NCBI RefSeq assembly: GCF_900112865.1
Contig: NZ_FONH01000005.1
Span: 1-64,000 of the forward strand
Direction of reading: 5' to 3'
From: Dyella marensis
GTDB lineage: Bacteria; Pseudomonadota; Gammaproteobacteria; Xanthomonadales; Rhodanobacteraceae
Length of the DNA stretch: 64,000 bases
Below the pieces are notes generated by a model, which saw only the letters and a program-made list of their open reading frames with translations, searched no databases and was not told the DNA's origin. The position numbers and the translations under genes are program-made. Every line of letters starts with the position of its first letter. The stretch's first letter is position 1. Of the stretch, positions 8,969-18,063 are shown in pieces.

Positions 8969-8997
8969 AGTATAGCGATGTGCTGCTTTTTTGACCA
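8969..8997 (-). promoter_or_regulatory. Putative sigma-70 promoter of rpoD
   Basis: On the minus strand, TGGTCA (4 of 6 with TTGACA) and TATACT (5 of 6 with TATAAT) are 17 bp apart, about 30 bp upstream of the rpoD ATG. An AT-rich segment lies just upstream. Confidence 0.55.
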
Positions 8998-9104
8998 GTT
9001 TTCAAGTGAAAGATATCGGTATCTGGCATACGCAAAAAGCGCGCCAAACACCCGCTGTATGGGAAGTTTTTTTAAGTGGGCGCGGTCACCCGATGGGTCC
9101 GCGG

Positions 9105-9545
9105 TCATGGCGTTTCGAGCCAGAAGGTGACTGGTCCGTCGTTGACCAGTTGCACCTTCATATGGGCACCGAAGCGGCCGATTTCCACCCCGGGGTGTGC
9201 TTCCCGGGCCAGTTCCACCAGCCGGTCGAACCAGCGCCGGCCCTGCTCGGGCGAGGCCGCGCTGGTGAAGCTGGGGCGCATGCCGGAGCGGGTGTCGGCG
9301 GCCAGGGTGAACTGGCTGACCAGCAGCAGCTGGCCGCCGGCGTCCTTGAGCGAGCGGTTCATGCGGCCCTGTTCATCGGCGAACACGCGATAGCCGAGCA
9401 GCCGTTCGAGCATGCGCCGGGTGCTGGCCTCGTCGTCGGCCGGCTGCACGGCGACGAGGGCGAGCAGGCCGGGGCCGATGGCGCCCACGGTCTGGTCGTC
9501 CACGTCGACTTGGGCGGAAAGGACGCGCTGGATCAGGGCGATCAT
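9105..9545 (-). CDS. dtd: D-aminoacyl-tRNA deacylase
   Basis: 146 residues from ATG 9545 ([20 protein letters not shown]). The two family motifs are visible: [13 protein letters not shown] (SQFTL, about residues 78-90) and the C-terminal [10 protein letters not shown] (GP-V-TF, about 135-144), whose Gly-Pro closes the dimer active site. The enzyme hydrolyses D-aminoacyl-tRNAs and glycyl-tRNA-Ala in the cytoplasm. The frame is open further upstream, but only this start fits the family. Divergent from the acyltransferase gene across a repeat-rich gap. Confidence 0.97.
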   Translation of the reverse strand: MIALIQRVLSAQVDVDDQTVGAIGPGLLALVAVQPADDEASTRRMLERLLGYRVFADEQGRMNRSLKDAGGQLLLVSQFTLAADTRSGMRPSFTSAASPEQGRRWFDRLVELAREAHPGVEIGRFGAHMKVQLVNDGPVTFWLETP

Positions 9546-9647
9546 CGATAAGGCGGCTGGGCTGGCGGCGGGGCGCAAAGAGTACCCACAAAACGGGGTA
9601 GCGGCCGGAGGGTGCACGGCTTGAGCCGGTACACTGCCGGGCTCATC

Positions 9648-9710
9648 GGCCGTCATCCCGATACAAGCCTTCATCCGTAGGCCGTCATCCCGGCGCAGGC
9701 CGGGATCCAG
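9648..9710. repeat. Dispersed GC-rich repeat pair
   Basis: GGCCGTCATCCCG occurs twice (9648-9660, 9680-9692). The second copy leads into a hairpin CCCGGC-gcag-GCCGGG (9689-9704). It resembles the short chromosomal repeats common between genes in Xanthomonadales. Confidence 0.6.
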
Positions 9711-9762
9711 TGACGTCACCGTCCGGTTGTCGCCGAAGACTCCAAGGCCGCTCCATCGACTC

Positions 9763-10671
9763 ATGCGCTTCGACATCTACCTGCTCTACCTCCTCCTGCG
9801 CCTCATCGGCCTGCTGCCCCTGCGCGTTCTGCACGGCGTAGGCGCCCTGCTCGGCCGCCTGTCCCTGCGGCTCAACGGCAAGACCGTGCAGAACACCGCG
9901 GTGAACATCCGCATCACCCGCCCGGAGCTGGACGAAGCGGCCCGCGCCGCCCTGCTGCGCCAGGTGATGATCGAAAGCGGCAAGTCCATCACCGAGATCG
10001 CCAAGATCTGGGGCAGCGACGCCGAGCGCGCGCTGGACCTGGTGCGCGAGGTGCGCGGCGAAGCGCTGTTCGACGCGGCATTGGCCGCGGGCAAGGGCGT
10101 GATCATCGCCGCGCCGCACCTGGGCTGCTGGGAGCTGCTGAACTACTGGCTGTGCCGCAAGACGCCGATGGCGATCCTGTACCGCCCGCCGCGCATCGCC
10201 GCGGTCGAGGGCCTGCTGCGCAAGGCGCGCGGCGCGCTGGCACCGGAGCAGGTGCGCGCCGAGGGCGCCGGGGTGCGCACGCTGTTCAAGCGGCTGGGCG
10301 CGGGCGGCACGGTGGGCATCTTGCCGGACCAGAAGCCGCGCGAGGGCGAAGGCCAGTTCGCGCCGTTCTTCGGCCGCGAGGCGCTGACCATGGTGCTGCT
10401 GCCGCGGCTGGCGGCGCGCACGGGGGCGGCGGTGCTGTTCGCGTTTGCGGAGCGATTGCCGCGGGGCGAGGGGTTTCGGATCCATCTGCTGCCGGCGCCG
10501 GAAGGGCTGGCGGATGCGGACCAGGGCGTGGCGTGCGCGGCGCTCAACCAGGGCGTGCAGGACTGCGTGGAGCTGGCGTATGCGCAGTATCAGTGGCACT
10601 ACAAGCGGTATTCGGCGAATGATCGGCCGAGTCCGTATGACGATCCTGGGCGGGCGGGCGGGGGGCGTTGA
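9763..10671 (+). CDS. Lipid A biosynthesis lauroyl/myristoyl acyltransferase family protein
   Basis: 302 residues from ATG 9763 ([20 protein letters not shown]). One N-terminal membrane anchor. The LABLAT acyltransferase signature HLGCWE (His-x4-Glu, about residue 124) follows [11 protein letters not shown], and [25 protein letters not shown] is a typical second conserved block. Family members (LpxL/HtrB, LpxM) transfer acyl chains from ACP to Kdo-lipid A at the inner membrane. Which position it acylates cannot be decided. It lies next to envelope glycan genes, consistent with LPS assembly. Confidence 0.92.
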   Translation: MRFDIYLLYLLLRLIGLLPLRVLHGVGALLGRLSLRLNGKTVQNTAVNIRITRPELDEAARAALLRQVMIESGKSITEIAKIWGSDAERALDLVREVRGEALFDAALAAGKGVIIAAPHLGCWELLNYWLCRKTPMAILYRPPRIAAVEGLLRKARGALAPEQVRAEGAGVRTLFKRLGAGGTVGILPDQKPREGEGQFAPFFGREALTMVLLPRLAARTGAAVLFAFAERLPRGEGFRIHLLPAPEGLADADQGVACAALNQGVQDCVELAYAQYQWHYKRYSANDRPSPYDDPGRAGGGR

Positions 10672-10730
10672 GGGCGTTCGTTATGCCAGCGAAGGCTGGG
10701 ATGTGACGCTGCCGATCATGCGCCTCGCTA

Positions 10731-10760
10731 CTGGATTCCGGCCTACGCCAGAATGACGAG
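10731..10760. repeat. REP-like unit
   Basis: CTGGATTCCGGCCTACGCCA followed by GAATGACGAG, a near-palindromic unit of the kind scattered between Xanthomonadales genes. It lies between convergent genes. Confidence 0.55.
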
Positions 10761-10764
10761 TTTT

Positions 10765-11094
10765 TTAGCTCGCGTCCTTCGGTTCGATCCGGCGCAGGAA
10801 CACGGTCATTTCCTTTTCCGCCTGCTTGTCGCCGCGTTCGCGGGCGACCTCGATGCCGTGCGTCCAGGCGTCGGCCGCGCCGGCGCGGTCTTCCATCGCC
10901 AGCAAGGCCTTGCCCAGCAGCTTCCACGCGGCGGAATAGCGCGGGTCGAAGCGCACGGCGTGGCGCAGTTCCTCCGCCGCGGCCGGCGCGTCGCCCAAGC
11001 TCAACAACGCATTGCCCAGCGAGAAGCGCAGCAGCGCCCCGTCGCGGGGGCCGCCGCACTGGGCGCGCAGGTTGGCGATCAGCGCCTCGTTCAT
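10765..11094 (-). CDS. Small TPR protein
   Basis: 109 residues from ATG 11094, overlapping the stop of the upstream glycosyltransferase gene (TCAT on the plus strand), so translationally coupled. Two to three TPR-like helix pairs are visible: ALLRFSLGNALLSLGDAPAA, then AEELRHAVRFDPRYSAAW, then KLLGKALLAMEDRAGAADAW. TPR units are protein-protein scaffolds. In this operon it may support the membrane glycosyltransferase, but no partner is shown by sequence. Confidence 0.8.
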   Translation of the reverse strand: MNEALIANLRAQCGGPRDGALLRFSLGNALLSLGDAPAAAEELRHAVRFDPRYSAAWKLLGKALLAMEDRAGAADAWTHGIEVARERGDKQAEKEMTVFLRRIEPKDAS

Positions 11095-12797
11095 TGCAGC
11101 GCGCGATACCGCCACGGATCGATCTGGTACAGCCGGGTCGGATGCGGCGGCTCGGCCGGGGTGTGGCCGGCGCGCTGGGCGGCCAGCGAGGCGGCCGGCC
11201 AGATCACCACCCAGCTGGAGCGGAACGGCTGCACCAGCAGCGGGTAGCGCAGGTCGCTGTCGGCCAGTTTCTCGGGGCGGGTGATGATCAGGCCATTCGG
11301 ATGCAGGCGGGCGAAGGCCTGGATCGACTCGCCCTCGCTCAGCCGCTCGATCGGCCGGCTCAGGCGGCCTTCGAAGTGGAACTGGCCTTCGTAGTTGCCG
11401 ACGTAGCCGATCGCCCGGCCTTCCGCATCGGCCGCGCCCAGCAGGTGGGCGGCGGGGCGCAGGTCGAAGTTCGACCACATGGTCAGGGTGAACAGGGTGT
11501 TGAGCGCCAGCGTGCCGATCAGTCCGGCCACCGCCAGCCGGCGCAGCTCGCCGCGGCCGCGCAGCAGCAGCAGCGCGCCGAGCACCACGAACACCACGCT
11601 GAAGAAGCGGCTGTACTGCGAGGTGGAGTCGATGAACTCGCCGTGCATCAGGTTGTGCTCCACCAGGTTCGGCAGCACGAACAGGAACACCGCGAACAGG
11701 ATGCCGCCGACGCCCAGCGGCCAGGTGCCCAGCCAGGCCGTGTTGGCCAGCTTCGGCTTCTGCTCGCGCAGCACGGCGATGGCGCCGGCCAGCAGCAGGG
11801 CGGCGCCGGCGAACTCGGGCAGCGGGTAGTACAGCTGCTTGCCGCTGATCAGCGAGAACGCCAGCAGCACCGGCAGCAGCCAGCACAGGCCGAACACGAG
11901 GCCCGGCTCCAGCGGCCGGCGCAGCGCGCCCAGCGCCACCCACGCCCGCGGCCAGCCGCTGAACGGGAACAGCAGGGCCGGGATCATCGTCAGGTACCAC
12001 CAGAACGGGCGGGCGTGATCGAACGCATCCACCACGCGGCCGGCGGTCTGGGTGAAGAACAGGCGATGGCGATACTCGTCGCCGCCGCTGAAGCCGGCCG
12101 GCAGCGCCCAGGCCAGCAGGATCGCGCCGCCCAGCAGCACGGCCAGCGCGCCGCGGCCGTACCAGCGCGCGCGGTGGCGGTTGGCCCAGTCGTTCCACAG
12201 CGGGCCGAGCAGCCAGGGGAAGGCCACGTGCAGCAGCATCACCGGGCCCTTGGTCATCAGGCCGGCGCCGATGAAAAGGCCGAACAGCAGCCAGCGCGGT
12301 TCCTCGCGATGGGCCTTCGGAGTGAGCGTGAGCAGCGCCGCCAGCACCCACACCGCCAGCAGCACCTCGTACATCACCTGCAGGCCGAACAGGAAGGCAT
12401 AGGCCAGCGCCAGCAGCATCCACGGCGCGCCCTTGGCCACCCACGGGCGATTCGGGAACAGGCGCCGCGCCAGCGTGGCCAGCAGCATCAGCTCGACGCC
12501 GCCGAAGATCACTTCGAGGACGCGCGGCCACACGTCGTTGACGCCGAACACGAACCAGCCGGCGTGGATCATCCAGAACAGCAGCGGCACCTTGTCGCTG
12601 TACGGCTGGCCGTTGATATGCGGCACCAGCCAGTGGCCGTGGCTCCACATTTCCCACGCCACCGCCAGGGTGCGGGTGGAATACAGCGGCATCGGGCCAT
12701 GCGAGAAGATCGCCAGCAGGGCGACCGCGGTCCACAGCGGCAGCCAGGGCCAGAGGGAGCGCAGGTGTTCGGAACGGCTGTAGGCGCTGGATGGCAC
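11091..12797 (-). CDS. ArnT-like (GT83/PMT-type) membrane glycosyltransferase
   Basis: 568 residues with about 11-12 hydrophobic segments. The N-terminal loop [20 protein letters not shown] and [19 protein letters not shown] is the typical first periplasmic loop of ArnT/PMT proteins, although the usual acidic D-E pair is here [10 protein letters not shown]. The C-terminal half forms a soluble periplasmic domain. Such enzymes transfer a sugar from undecaprenyl phosphate to lipid A or another periplasmic acceptor. Donor and acceptor are unknown. First gene of an operon with the TPR gene. A second ArnT-like gene is at 19067-20794. Confidence 0.85.
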   Translation of the reverse strand: MPSSAYSRSEHLRSLWPWLPLWTAVALLAIFSHGPMPLYSTRTLAVAWEMWSHGHWLVPHINGQPYSDKVPLLFWMIHAGWFVFGVNDVWPRVLEVIFGGVELMLLATLARRLFPNRPWVAKGAPWMLLALAYAFLFGLQVMYEVLLAVWVLAALLTLTPKAHREEPRWLLFGLFIGAGLMTKGPVMLLHVAFPWLLGPLWNDWANRHRARWYGRGALAVLLGGAILLAWALPAGFSGGDEYRHRLFFTQTAGRVVDAFDHARPFWWYLTMIPALLFPFSGWPRAWVALGALRRPLEPGLVFGLCWLLPVLLAFSLISGKQLYYPLPEFAGAALLLAGAIAVLREQKPKLANTAWLGTWPLGVGGILFAVFLFVLPNLVEHNLMHGEFIDSTSQYSRFFSVVFVVLGALLLLRGRGELRRLAVAGLIGTLALNTLFTLTMWSNFDLRPAAHLLGAADAEGRAIGYVGNYEGQFHFEGRLSRPIERLSEGESIQAFARLHPNGLIITRPEKLADSDLRYPLLVQPFRSSWVVIWPAASLAAQRAGHTPAEPPHPTRLYQIDPWRYRALQ

Positions 12798-12872
12798 GGG
12801 GCGGCTCGATATCTCAGGAAGGTTGCGATTCTAAACGGCTTGTCCTAGACGGGGGCTTTCTGTCCGGAGGCT

Positions 12873-13913
12873 TTAAGGGCGGGGCAGCCGGGCCGGGCCC
12901 CAATAGCCGATGCGCTTGCGCAGCTTCAGCTTGCGCCACCAGTTGCCCGGCTTCGGCTTGCGGTTGCGTCCGCCTCTTGCAATGAAGGCATCGATCGCGT
13001 CCAGCACGCGCTCGCTCGAATGGCCGTCGCGATAGGGATGGATGCTGTCGGCGTACTCGCGGATCGCCTGCATCAGCTCGGGCGGCCGGCTCAACGCGGT
13101 GCGGATGGCCGGCTCGAACTGCGCCGGATCGTCGATATCGAGCAGCTGCGGGCCGGGGCGGCGGTTCTTGAAGGTCACCACCGGCTTGCCGGTGAGCAGG
13201 AACTCGTTGAGCGCGGAGGAGGTGTCCGAGCACATCATGTCGACCTGCGGGAACAGCTCGAGGATGTTGTCGTTCTCGGCGAACGTCAGGTGCTCGTTCT
13301 GCAGCGCCTTGAACTTGGCCGTGGTCTGCGGATTCATCTTCGGATGGAAGGTGACGATCCAGCGCCAGCGGCCGTCGCGCGACAGGCGCCTGACCTCGTC
13401 GTACAAGGTCTCGGCCGCGCTCCACGAAGGCGAGAACGTGGAGTGGTAGAGGATCACCGGCGGCTCGCGCACCGGCGGCAGCGCGCCGGCGATCTCCTTC
13501 ATGAAGGGGTCGATCTTCGGCCAGCCGGTCTCGGCCACCGCGAAGTGGCCCAGCTCGTCGGCCAGCGCCTGGAACTGCGCGGTGTCGCGCGGGCCGGTGG
13601 TGCAGTACAGGTCGAAGAAGCCGCGGATATAGATGTGTCGCGGCTTGCCGGCGTCGAAGCCGTGGAAGGTCTCCACTTTCACGCCCGGAAAGAAATGCGG
13701 CAGGTGGTTGGACGAAGTGATGCAGGCGATCGGCCGCCACGCGCGCACTTCCTCCACGGTGAGCAGACGCTCGCCCGCGACCAGGTCTTCCGCGCCGGGG
13801 CCGTCGAAGAACCATGCCGCCTCGTCCCCGCGCGCGCGGATCGCCTCCTGCACCGGCCGCAGGATGGCCAGTGCGTAGCGCTCGGAGCCGTACAGGAGAT
13901 AGTGCTTGGGCAT
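12873..13913 (-). CDS. CDP-glycerol glycerophosphotransferase-like protein
   Basis: 346 residues from ATG 13913 (MPKHYLLYGSERYALAILRP). Conserved blocks of the TagB/TagF superfamily are seen: KVETFHGFDAGK (near 100), PPVILYHSTFSPSWSA (near 170), RWIVTFHPKMNP (near 205), and DMMCSDTSSALNEFLLTGKPVVTF (near 250). In wall-teichoic acid synthesis this fold transfers glycerol phosphate; in Gram-negative bacteria it occurs in surface polysaccharide clusters. The C-terminus is basic. It starts 2 bp after the stop of the upstream GT2 gene, so the two are an operon. The substrate is not certain. Confidence 0.8.
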   Translation of the reverse strand: MPKHYLLYGSERYALAILRPVQEAIRARGDEAAWFFDGPGAEDLVAGERLLTVEEVRAWRPIACITSSNHLPHFFPGVKVETFHGFDAGKPRHIYIRGFFDLYCTTGPRDTAQFQALADELGHFAVAETGWPKIDPFMKEIAGALPPVREPPVILYHSTFSPSWSAAETLYDEVRRLSRDGRWRWIVTFHPKMNPQTTAKFKALQNEHLTFAENDNILELFPQVDMMCSDTSSALNEFLLTGKPVVTFKNRRPGPQLLDIDDPAQFEPAIRTALSRPPELMQAIREYADSIHPYRDGHSSERVLDAIDAFIARGGRNRKPKPGNWWRKLKLRKRIGYWGPARLPRP

Positions 13914-13915
13914 GG

Positions 13916-14731
13916 TCAGCGGTCGATTCCGTGGCGATGGAGCGCGGCGGCGCCGCTCTCGATGGAGGCCGGGTTGCGGCGCATCTCGTAGTAACGCATG
14001 CGCTTGTACACCGCGTACGAGGCGGCGGTCTGGGCGATGGCGTAGCCGCGCCAGCCGTCGAGGAAGGCCAGGCGGAACAGGTAATCCTTGAGGAAGGCCA
14101 GCGCGAACACGAACGGCGTCTGCCACATCCGCACGGGCTTGTCCTTCTCCAGCCAGTCGCGGCACTTCAGTTCCGCATAGCGCAGCACCTTGATCTGCTT
14201 CTCCGGCAGGCTGGGATTGTTCTCGTGGTTGAAGCGGGCCTGGAAGGTGACCGCGGGGCCGTCGAAGCGCAGCGATTCGTGCACGCGCACGTCGGCCCAG
14301 CGGGCGCGGTCGCGGTGATAGAGGCGGGCCATCTTCTCGCCCATCGAGGGCAGGTAGAAGCGCATCGGCGCGCCCATGTAGATGGTGGCGCGGCGCAGCC
14401 ACACGGCGCAGGTGTCGCCGGCCATCAGCGCGGGAAGCTTCGCCGCGATCTCCCCGGCTAAGGCCGGCGTCAGGTACTCGTCAGCGTCCAGGGCCAGGAT
14501 CCAGTCGTTGCCGGCCTGGGTGGTGGCGAAGTTGCGCTGCGGCCCGAAGCCAAGCCAGTCCTGCCGCACCACGCGGGCACCGTGGGCCTGGGCGATGGCC
14601 ACCGTGTCGTCGGTGCTGCCGCTGTCGATCACCACTTTCTCGGCGGCGAACGGCACGCTGTCCAGGCAACGGGCGATGTTCTTCGCCTCGTTGTAGGTCA
14701 TCACGACGAGGGTGAGGGGGAGCGTGTGCAT
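13916..14731 (-). CDS. GT2-family glycosyltransferase (LPS core type)
   Basis: 271 residues. GT-A fold: LPLTLVVMTYNEAKNIARCL at the start, VVIDSGSTDDTVAIAQ (about 34-49) and WILALDADEYLTPAL with the metal-binding DAD (about 80). The C-terminal part (FVFALAFLKDYLFRLAFLDG) is the amphipathic membrane-binding helix typical of WaaE/KdtX-type core glucosyltransferases. It likely transfers a hexose from a nucleotide sugar to the LPS inner core on the cytoplasmic face. Start at 14731; divergent from the O-antigen ligase fusion gene. Confidence 0.85.
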   Translation of the reverse strand: MHTLPLTLVVMTYNEAKNIARCLDSVPFAAEKVVIDSGSTDDTVAIAQAHGARVVRQDWLGFGPQRNFATTQAGNDWILALDADEYLTPALAGEIAAKLPALMAGDTCAVWLRRATIYMGAPMRFYLPSMGEKMARLYHRDRARWADVRVHESLRFDGPAVTFQARFNHENNPSLPEKQIKVLRYAELKCRDWLEKDKPVRMWQTPFVFALAFLKDYLFRLAFLDGWRGYAIAQTAASYAVYKRMRYYEMRRNPASIESGAAALHRHGIDR

Positions 14732-14950
14732 CGGGGGATTCTAGCCGATGACCTGCGGCGGATCGCCGGCAGGCACCGGGGCCGCGGGCAACCGGGCTAT
14801 TCCAGAAATGCCATCGGAAACGTCTTCAACACTCTGCAGCCGTTCGCGTCACGTTTCTCCCGGGCCGGGTATCCTTCCGCGCCGTCGTGCGTTAGATCGG
14901 TCTGGATGCCCCAGGGAACGCGCTGCAGGATGACAGGACCCGCTTCGAGC

Positions 14951-17071
14951 ATGTGGAACCGAAAGTTGAGCGACGTAAGGCAGAACGGGGCATCGCGGGA
15001 AGGCCGGGCGACGTATTTCCGGCGCCGGTGGGAGGCTTTGCCCACCTGGTTCCGCTATTGGATGCTGCTGGGCATGTGGTGGCTGCTGGTCGGCCTGGCC
15101 GGCAGCCCGACCGGGTCGAAGGTGTGGAACCCCGGCAAGCCCTATCACGACAGCCTGATCGTGCTGTTCCTGCTGCCGGCCCTGTGGCTGGCCTGGAAGT
15201 GGCGTGGGGTGATGTTCCGCGGCCTGGCGCGGGTGCCCGAGGGGCCGCTGCTGGCGGCGTTCTTCGGCTGGGCCATCGTGACGGTGGGCTGGGCCCGCAA
15301 CGGCAATCTCGGCGACGACGTGGTGGTGGTGCTGTACGCGGCGCTGTTCGTCGCGATCTGGGCCAGCCTGGTGGCCGGGCAGCCGCGGCGTTTCCACCAG
15401 GTGCTGTACTGGGCCGGCGTCGGCCTGTCGCTGGCTGCACTGGTGGGCATGGCGGCGTTCCCGTTGCGCGACGGCGTGTGGCAGGCGCAGGACCGCCTGA
15501 TGGCGTTCGGCACGCTGAATAACCCCAATCTCGCCGCCTTCGCCTTCGGCGCGGCGATTTCCTGGATGACCCAGCTGAGCGTGCGCGACAAGCGCCTGCG
15601 CGTGCTGCAGTGGATTTCGATCGTGGCGCTGCTGGGCTTCGTGCTGCTGACGCTGAGCCGCTCGGCCTGGCTGGCGTTGATCGTCAGCCAGGGCGTGATC
15701 ATGCTCGGCGCCACGCGCCGCCACCTGCGCCGGCGCGCGGCGGTGATGCTGGTGGTGGCGGCGGTGATCATCGCGCTGGGCGGCTGGCAGTACATGGAAG
15801 AACGCGGCATGTCGTACCGGCCGCAGATCCTGGCGCAGGCCATGGGGCTGTTCCTGCAGCACCCGATCCTGGGGCTGGGCATGGGCAGCCGCTACACCAT
15901 CCATGTCGGCGACCAGGAGTGGGAGCACAGCCACAACGTCTTCAGCCATCTCGCCATCGTGCTCGGCCTGCCCGGCCTGCTGCTGTGGGTGGCGTTGTGG
16001 CTGGTGGTGGGCTGGCGCGCCTGGCGCTACCGCCATGTGGCGCTGGGTCGCGCGCTGCTGGCGATGTGGGTCTACGCCAGCGTGGCCTGGCAGTTCGATG
16101 CGCCGCAGATGCTGCGCCGTCCCGACGTGGAATGGCTGCTCGGCTGGCTGCCGCTGGCGATGAGCATCGGGCTGGCCTGGCGCATCCGCGACGATGGCGC
16201 GCCGGCCGCGGCGACGGACGGCCGCAAGCCGGCCAAGGTCTCGCTGGTAGTGCTGACCTACAACTGGCCGGCGGCGCTGGGCAAGGTGCTGGAAAGCATC
16301 ACCGCGCAGAAGCGGCTGCCGGACGAAGTGATCGTCGCGGACGACGGTTCCGGCGAGGAAACCCGCGCGCTGGTCGCGCGCATGGCGGCGAACTTCCCGG
16401 TGCCGCTGCGCCACGTGTGGCAGGAGGATCTCGGCTTCCGCGCCGCGCGGTCGCGCAACCGCGGCATGGCGGCCAGCCGTGGCGACTACGTGATCCTGAT
16501 CGACGGCGACATGGTGCTGCACCCGCAGTTCGTCGCCGACCACCTCGCCCTGGCCGAGCCGGGCTATTTCCTGCAGGGCGGGCGCTTCAAGACGCATCCG
16601 CGCGAAACCGAACGCCTGCTCGCCGGCGGCAAGCCGCGCTTCGCGCCGTGGGCCGATGCGGATTTCCACGTGTTCGACGGCATCAAGCGCCTGTACGCCT
16701 TCCACTCGCTGCCGCTGGCGCGCTGGAAGTCGCGCGCGCGCAGCGGCGGTCGCGTGATGAGCTGCAATACGAGTTTCTGGCGCGAGGACCTGCTGCGCAT
16801 CAACGGCTTCGACGAGCGCATGGAAGGCTATGGCGCCGAGGACCGCGAGCTGGCCGCGCGCATGGGCAATGCCGGGGTGACGCGGCGGCAGCTGAAGTGG
16901 GCGGCGCTGGCGATGCATCTGGACCATGCCTCGCGCGCGCAGCCGGATGTCGACGACATGAGCCTGCCGAACAACCGGCTTTATCGCGCCACGGTCGAGC
17001 AGCGCATCACGCGCTGCGAGCAGGGTATCGATCGGCACCTGGCGGAGTTCGCCGGTACCGGCGCTTCCTAA
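14951..17071 (+). CDS. O-antigen-ligase-like / GT2 glycosyltransferase fusion protein
   Basis: About 706 residues from ATG 14951 (MWNRKLSDVRQNGASREGRA); the start is uncertain, with other ATGs at 14906-14936 and 15062 in frame. Residues about 35-420 are a polytopic Wzy_C/O-antigen-ligase domain with FGTLNNPNLAAFAFGAA, TLSRSAWLAL and the periplasmic EHSHNVFSHLAIVLGLPG. From about 430 a complete GT-A domain follows: KVSLVVLTYNWPAALGKVLE, EVIVADDGSGEETRALV, YVILIDGDMVLHP (DxD, about 515) and the galactosyltransferase-like block CNTSFWREDLLRINGFDERM then GYGAEDREL. The frame is continuous, so this is a true fusion coupling a periplasmic ligase or polymerase to a cytoplasmic transferase. Confidence 0.85.
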   Translation: MWNRKLSDVRQNGASREGRATYFRRRWEALPTWFRYWMLLGMWWLLVGLAGSPTGSKVWNPGKPYHDSLIVLFLLPALWLAWKWRGVMFRGLARVPEGPLLAAFFGWAIVTVGWARNGNLGDDVVVVLYAALFVAIWASLVAGQPRRFHQVLYWAGVGLSLAALVGMAAFPLRDGVWQAQDRLMAFGTLNNPNLAAFAFGAAISWMTQLSVRDKRLRVLQWISIVALLGFVLLTLSRSAWLALIVSQGVIMLGATRRHLRRRAAVMLVVAAVIIALGGWQYMEERGMSYRPQILAQAMGLFLQHPILGLGMGSRYTIHVGDQEWEHSHNVFSHLAIVLGLPGLLLWVALWLVVGWRAWRYRHVALGRALLAMWVYASVAWQFDAPQMLRRPDVEWLLGWLPLAMSIGLAWRIRDDGAPAAATDGRKPAKVSLVVLTYNWPAALGKVLESITAQKRLPDEVIVADDGSGEETRALVARMAANFPVPLRHVWQEDLGFRAARSRNRGMAASRGDYVILIDGDMVLHPQFVADHLALAEPGYFLQGGRFKTHPRETERLLAGGKPRFAPWADADFHVFDGIKRLYAFHSLPLARWKSRARSGGRVMSCNTSFWREDLLRINGFDERMEGYGAEDRELAARMGNAGVTRRQLKWAALAMHLDHASRAQPDVDDMSLPNNRLYRATVEQRITRCEQGIDRHLAEFAGTGAS

Positions 17072-18054
17072 CGCTGCAGAGCTCGCAGCGCGGCGCCGAC
17101 GCGCGCGGGGAAGTCCGCGCGGTTGGCGTCGAACCACGCACGCGCCGTGCGACCGAGCGTGGCGTATTCATCCGCACTCATCGCCAGCGCACGCCCCACG
17201 ACCTGCTCCAGGCCGGCTTCGTCGAACAGATAGCGCGTGGCCAGGCCCATCGCGCCGTCCGCCATCGCCGGCACCAGCAGGCCGCGATCTGTGCCTAGCA
17301 GCTCATTCATCGGCGGCGCATCCACACCGATCGCCACCGCGCTCACGCTCATCGCCTCGCCGATGTAGTGGCCATAGCCTTCCGTCTCGGACGGGCACAG
17401 GTGGAAACGGTGGCTGTTCTGCAGCTGGCGCAGCGCGTCGTCGGAGAGATAGTCGGTGATGACGCGGATATTCGGCGCGTTGACGGAGCCGGCTTTGTGG
17501 CGCACCACGGTGAGCATCGGCCATGCCGGATGCCGCGCCCACAGCGCGAGCAACCGGTCCGTGCCTTTGGTCAGGCTACCGCCGGCGAGATGGAAGAAAC
17601 CTTCCGTGCGCGCCACCGACGGATCGTGGCGATCCTCGCTGGCGAAGCCGACGAACGACGTCGTGCAGCCATGCGCCTGGAACAGCGGTGCCGCGTGCAG
17701 CGTCTTGGTCCACACCGCATCCATCCGCGACAGATGGCGCAGGTCCTTCGCGTCGAACCATTCCGGATTCGGCAGCGCCACGTTGCGGCGCGCCAGCGGC
17801 AGGTGATCGGGCCACAGGTGCTCGAACATCAGGTTGATATCGAAGCGCGGGCGCGTGGCCAGTGCATGCTTCGCGTGGCTGAGCATGGCCTTCCACGGCT
17901 TGGCCAGCGCCCAGCGGCGGCGCTCGTCCGCTTCGCCCAGCAGGGTGAGGTGCACCTCGCAGCCGTGCGGTTCCAGCGCCGCCTTGAGCAGGCGCGCATC
18001 GCGCGACAGCCCCAGGCCGTTGTCGCGGACGATGAGGTTGACGCTGGTGCCCAT
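17068..18054 (-). CDS. Glycosyltransferase (GT-B type), tandem paralogue 1
   Basis: 328 residues from ATG 18054 (MGTSVNLIVRDNGLGLSRDA). The N-terminal Rossmann half contains FDINLMFEHLWPDHLPLARRNVALPNPEWF. The C-terminal half has the nucleotide-sugar-binding block FHLCPSETEGYGHYIGEAMSVSAVAIGVDA, where the E-x7-E-like pattern of GT4/GT1 enzymes is seen. Homologous along most of its length to the next gene (18064-19062). Acceptor unknown, probably LPS or exopolysaccharide. Its stop overlaps that of the convergent fusion gene by 4 bp. Confidence 0.82.
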   Translation of the reverse strand: MGTSVNLIVRDNGLGLSRDARLLKAALEPHGCEVHLTLLGEADERRRWALAKPWKAMLSHAKHALATRPRFDINLMFEHLWPDHLPLARRNVALPNPEWFDAKDLRHLSRMDAVWTKTLHAAPLFQAHGCTTSFVGFASEDRHDPSVARTEGFFHLAGGSLTKGTDRLLALWARHPAWPMLTVVRHKAGSVNAPNIRVITDYLSDDALRQLQNSHRFHLCPSETEGYGHYIGEAMSVSAVAIGVDAPPMNELLGTDRGLLVPAMADGAMGLATRYLFDEAGLEQVVGRALAMSADEYATLGRTARAWFDANRADFPARVGAALRALQR

Positions 18055-18063
18055 GCGCGCGGT

